This document shows, one piece after another, positions 61,476-64,000 of a DNA stretch of 64,000 bases. The notes under the pieces were generated by a model. It was not told the origin of the DNA, did not search any database, and was given only the letters and a program-made list of their open reading frames with translations. Positions within the stretch are counted from its first letter, which is position 1, and the number at the start of each line of letters is the position of its first letter. The translations under genes and the position numbers were made by a program. This DNA comes from an uncultured Draconibacterium sp. (lineage in GTDB: Bacteria > Bacteroidota > Bacteroidia > Bacteroidales > Prolixibacteraceae), in NCBI RefSeq assembly GCF_963675065.1, contig NZ_OY775906.1:1652001-1716000 (forward strand), given 5' to 3'.

Positions 61476-63176
61476 TTACTCTTTCGTTTGATTCAGTGTT
61501 AATATTTGCCCTTTTTCTATCAATAATTCTTTTAGTTCATTATAGGAAACATCCTGAACCGAAATGTTATTTTCGATGGCTAAATTTGCAACCACAGCAG
61601 CCGATTGCCCCAATATCATAAAAACCGGTTCCATACGAATTGAACCAAATGCGATATGACTCGAAGACACACAAACTGGAACCAACAGGTTAGAACACTC
61701 TTCCTTTTTAGGAAGAATTGAACCCAATGAAATTGCATAAGGAGCCGGAGGTTTCACCCCAATATCCCCTTCGTTTTGCACAAAGCCTTCGGCAGTAATG
61801 TAACGTTGCACATTGTGCGAATCCATGGCATACGACCCCATTCCAACTGATTGTGGGACCTCTCTTTTTAAAAGAACATCATTTTCGGTGGTAACATATT
61901 CGCCAATCATTCTTCGGGCTTCGCGCACATAAATCTGGTGTGGCCAGTTATCGTTATCGGTAAATTCATCTTTAGCCAGCCCCCAGTTTGCCATTTCTGT
62001 TTTCACATACTCGGGCAGGCGTGGGTCGTTGGCTACAAACCACAGCAATCCGGCCTGGTAATCGCGGTGTTCCTGAATAATGTCCTGTCGACGTTCGTAA
62101 CTTGCCTCCGGGTAATCGTAATTCATTCCTATAAAATCGCTGCTAAAAGGGCCATGATTGTTCGTGTCGGTTTTTTTGTTTGGAATGGCGTCGAATTTTT
62201 CAAAAAAATCAGGACGACCTGCCTCCAACGAACGTAGCAACAATTCGTATTTAGAGGTATCGTAGTTGGCAGGTTTAGGGAAAGGTACACGATTTTCGGG
62301 GTGGCGACTCATACACATTCTAAAACAGTAGGCCTGAATTTTATCGTCGCCCGCACCAATCTCTCCCGGATTTTCTGTTGATACCCCATAAAGAACACCA
62401 CTGTTTGGGTCGCTTGGTATTTTATAAGGAGAAATATCGTGCATAAACCAATGTTTATGGTGCCTTGCCTCGGGCTGAAAACCGTTCCAGGTTTCGTTGT
62501 ATACCGAATTACTCTCGCGGCCAACATGGTAACTTACACCCGCCGAAGCCATTAAATCGCCCTCGTAGGTGGCATCAATAAATATTTTTCCTGTATACGT
62601 TTTTCCTGAAAGCGTTTTAATAGAAATAATTTTACCATCCTCTTTCACCACACCATTTTCTCGGTCGAGCCATTCATCGCGATAAACCTTGATGTTATTT
62701 TCTGCTACAAAATCCTCCATTACCTGTTCTGCCACACTGGGTTCAAAAATCCACATGGTGCGGTTTTCACCGTCCATGGCAACAGTGCCCTGACCACGGT
62801 TGCCATAGTCGCTGTGTTTTTCCCAAAGCCAGGCCTCATCGGTATTATAATGCTGCCAAACCCGGTGGTAAAACTCGCGCGCCAAACCACCAATTACAGC
62901 TTTATTACCGGTATCGGTGTAGCCAAGTCCACCTGATGTTAAGCCGCCCAAATGCTTATCGGGCGAAACCACTATTACCGTTTTTCCCATTTTTACTGTT
63001 TGAACGGCAGCGGTTACTGCGGCTGATGTTCCTCCGTAAATAATTACATCGGCACTATTGTTAGGTGTATTTTTGAAGATTTCATTTTGACAAGCGCATA
63101 AAACAACCAATAAAAGCATAGAGATACAGCCTAAGCATTGTTTTGTTCTTTTTAAATTTAATTCTTTTAAGTACAT
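61476..63176 (-). CDS. FAD-dependent oxidoreductase, lipoprotein
   Basis: A 566-aa FAD_oxidored-family protein. The lipobox LLVVLCACQNE places it in the envelope. The dinucleotide-binding site is ADVIIYGGTSAAVTAAVQTV near residue 43, followed by VVSPDKHLGGLTSGGLGYTD and IFIDATYEGDLMASAGV. The C-terminal NLLVPVCVSSSHIAFGSIRMEP, ILGQSAAVVANLAIE segments are typical. Homologues occur beside xanthan lyases and other polysaccharide enzymes; the substrate is not known. It follows the plug-only gene by about 50 bases and precedes cstA by about 50. Confidence 0.85.
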   Translation of the reverse strand: MYLKELNLKRTKQCLGCISMLLLVVLCACQNEIFKNTPNNSADVIIYGGTSAAVTAAVQTVKMGKTVIVVSPDKHLGGLTSGGLGYTDTGNKAVIGGLAREFYHRVWQHYNTDEAWLWEKHSDYGNRGQGTVAMDGENRTMWIFEPSVAEQVMEDFVAENNIKVYRDEWLDRENGVVKEDGKIISIKTLSGKTYTGKIFIDATYEGDLMASAGVSYHVGRESNSVYNETWNGFQPEARHHKHWFMHDISPYKIPSDPNSGVLYGVSTENPGEIGAGDDKIQAYCFRMCMSRHPENRVPFPKPANYDTSKYELLLRSLEAGRPDFFEKFDAIPNKKTDTNNHGPFSSDFIGMNYDYPEASYERRQDIIQEHRDYQAGLLWFVANDPRLPEYVKTEMANWGLAKDEFTDNDNWPHQIYVREARRMIGEYVTTENDVLLKREVPQSVGMGSYAMDSHNVQRYITAEGFVQNEGDIGVKPPAPYAISLGSILPKKEECSNLLVPVCVSSSHIAFGSIRMEPVFMILGQSAAVVANLAIENNISVQDVSYNELKELLIEKGQILTLNQTKE

Positions 63177-63229
63177 AATTTACGTTATTGGTTCAATTAA
63201 TTTATGGCAGCTTTAATGCTAATAAAAAT

Positions 63230-63910
63230 TTAATCTCCTCCTTTTTTAGTGGTGATAAGTATAACACCAGCTGCCCCTCTGCTACCATAGATTGCAGCAG
63301 CACCATCTTTTAATATATCAATACTTTTAACATCATATGGCATTAACCAGTCGAGTTCATCTGAATCACCCACAACTCCATCAACTACAATAAGAACACT
63401 TGAACTGTTAATTGAATGTTCGCCACGTATTGTAATTTCTTTGCCTACTACTTCAATACCAGCTGACATGCCTCGAATTAGGTCATACATATTCGAGTAA
63501 TCGGAAAAATTATCTTGTTTATTTTGTAGTGATGACACAGCAAAAAGTTTGTCTCGCTCACTAATGTGCCCATAACCGGCGGCAATTTCTACATTTTTAA
63601 CACCCGATTTAAATCTCAAATTAACCAAAGCCAATTTTGTTTTCTCATCAATCTTAACTTTTCTGGAAACAAAACCGTTTGCACTTACTTTTAGCTTATC
63701 ATTTTCAGCGCTTGAAACTTCAAAGCGACCAAGAGTATCAGTAAAAGTAATTTGTTTCGAACTCAAAACTTTTACTTCAGCATTAATCAGCGGAATACTA
63801 TCGAAAGTGGTAACCTTACCTTTAATCGTTCTCACTTGCGATTTTGAAAGCACAGGCAACAAACCCAGAAGTACAATTATAACAAGATGGTTAAAATTTA
63901 GGTTTTTCAT
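63230..63910 (-). CDS. Carboxypeptidase-regulatory plus TonB-plug protein without barrel
   Basis: A 226-aa exported protein (signal MKNLNFNHLVIIVLLGLLPV, cleavage after SKSQ). It contains a CarboxypepD-regulatory-like domain (about 27-110, TIKGKVTTFDSIPLINAEVK) and a TonB plug (about 115-222: NMYDLIRGMSAGIEVVGKEI, SVLIVVDGVVGDS, VKSIDILKDGAAAIYGSRGA, ILITTKKGG). A full SusC/RagA continues for about 700 residues of barrel, but here a natural stop follows the plug. The absence of a downstream barrel fragment argues against simple truncation. A signalling or lid-like function is possible but unproven. Confidence 0.75.
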   Translation of the reverse strand: MKNLNFNHLVIIVLLGLLPVLSKSQVRTIKGKVTTFDSIPLINAEVKVLSSKQITFTDTLGRFEVSSAENDKLKVSANGFVSRKVKIDEKTKLALVNLRFKSGVKNVEIAAGYGHISERDKLFAVSSLQNKQDNFSDYSNMYDLIRGMSAGIEVVGKEITIRGEHSINSSSVLIVVDGVVGDSDELDWLMPYDVKSIDILKDGAAAIYGSRGAAGVILITTKKGGD

Positions 63911-63932
63911 GATTTTTACTTATTCGGTAACG

Positions 63933-64000
63933 TTAGTTAAGAAGTATTTTAAATTCGTCTTTTAACCTGATATCTTCCGAAGAAGCACCTACCAAAACCT
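63933..64000 (-). CDS. C-terminal end of a probable GH3 beta-glucosidase (partial)
   Basis: The last 21 codons read VLVGASSEDIRLKDEFKILL then N and TAA (63935-63933). VGASSxDIRL followed by a short beta strand is the characteristic end of the fibronectin-III-like domain of GH3 beta-glucosidases and beta-xylosidases. The gene enters the window from the right, and its stop lies 22 bases before the plug-only gene start. Only the terminus is visible, so the family call is moderate. Confidence 0.55.
   Translation of the reverse strand, partial: VLVGASSEDIRLKDEFKILLN

Noticed and set aside
1..64000. CRISPR arrays, rRNA, complete tRNA genes and IS elements
   Set aside because: No regularly spaced repeats, no rRNA-like sequence, no full cloverleaf and no transposase frame were seen on either strand.

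Overview
The window comes from a Bacteroidota chromosome. The evidence is the TraE/F/G/J conjugation module and RteC of Bacteroides-type conjugative transposons, two SusC/SusD pairs, SusE, an ECF sigma/FecR pair, LytS/LytTR regulators and a promoter matching the phylum's TTG-N20-TAnnTTTG pattern. Gene content resembles free-living carbohydrate degraders of the Marinilabiliales/Prolixibacteraceae type, but that placement is inference. Nearly all genes lie on the minus strand; only 26.4-27.5 kb and 46.4-49.2 kb are plus.

Region 1 (1-11.0 kb) is part of an integrative conjugative element. It carries traJ (cut by the left edge), a novel periplasmic protein, a TraI-like protein, traG (VirB4 ATPase), traF, traE and a small membrane protein. 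A 670-base non-coding stretch with inverted repeats follows, then a HipBA toxin-antitoxin pair with its own operator/promoter, an AAA ATPase, a winged-helix protein, an excisionase-like HTH protein, a small Cys-containing protein, a 111-nt nested hairpin and rteC. By eye the tra part is richer in GC than the rest. No relaxase or integrase is in view.

Region 2 (11.1-15.6 kb) holds unrelated accessory genes: an AraC/GyrI-type regulator, a DJ-1/PfpI protein, an alpha/beta hydrolase, a BtrH-like protein and a GNAT acetyltransferase.

Region 3 (15.7-49.2 kb) contains two related alpha-glucan utilisation loci. PUL 1 (15.7-26.2 kb) has an ECF sigma factor, FecR, an STN-bearing SusC, SusD, a GH13 lipoprotein whose catalytic residues look degenerate, and a GH13 maltodextrinase/neopullulanase. 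PUL 2 (28.1-49.2 kb) has SusC without STN, a SusD enlarged by about 210 residues of SusE/F-type starch-binding modules, SusE, a second GH13 enzyme and an unusual set of ester-hydrolase families (four esterase-D/CE1-like proteins, one type-B carboxylesterase and two erythromycin-esterase-like proteins). A divergent LytS/LytTR two-component pair and a deacetylase-like protein flank it. Import through SusCD, cleavage by GH13 and removal of acyl groups is the simplest joint picture, suggesting a decorated alpha-glucan or glucoside.

Region 4 (49.5-64 kb) is a second glycan/sugar-acid neighbourhood: a GH140/DUF4038-like enzyme, an ankyrin lipoprotein, an MFS transporter remnant, two Tat-exported Gfo/Idh/MocA oxidoreductases around a ThuA-like protein, a GH92 enzyme with Gln at the usual general-acid position, a five-bladed propeller glycosidase-like protein, a CstA transporter, an FAD-dependent oxidoreductase, a plug-only TonB-receptor-like protein and the last codons of a probable GH3 enzyme. 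Oxidoreductase plus ThuA suggests metabolism through 3-keto sugars, which is inference.
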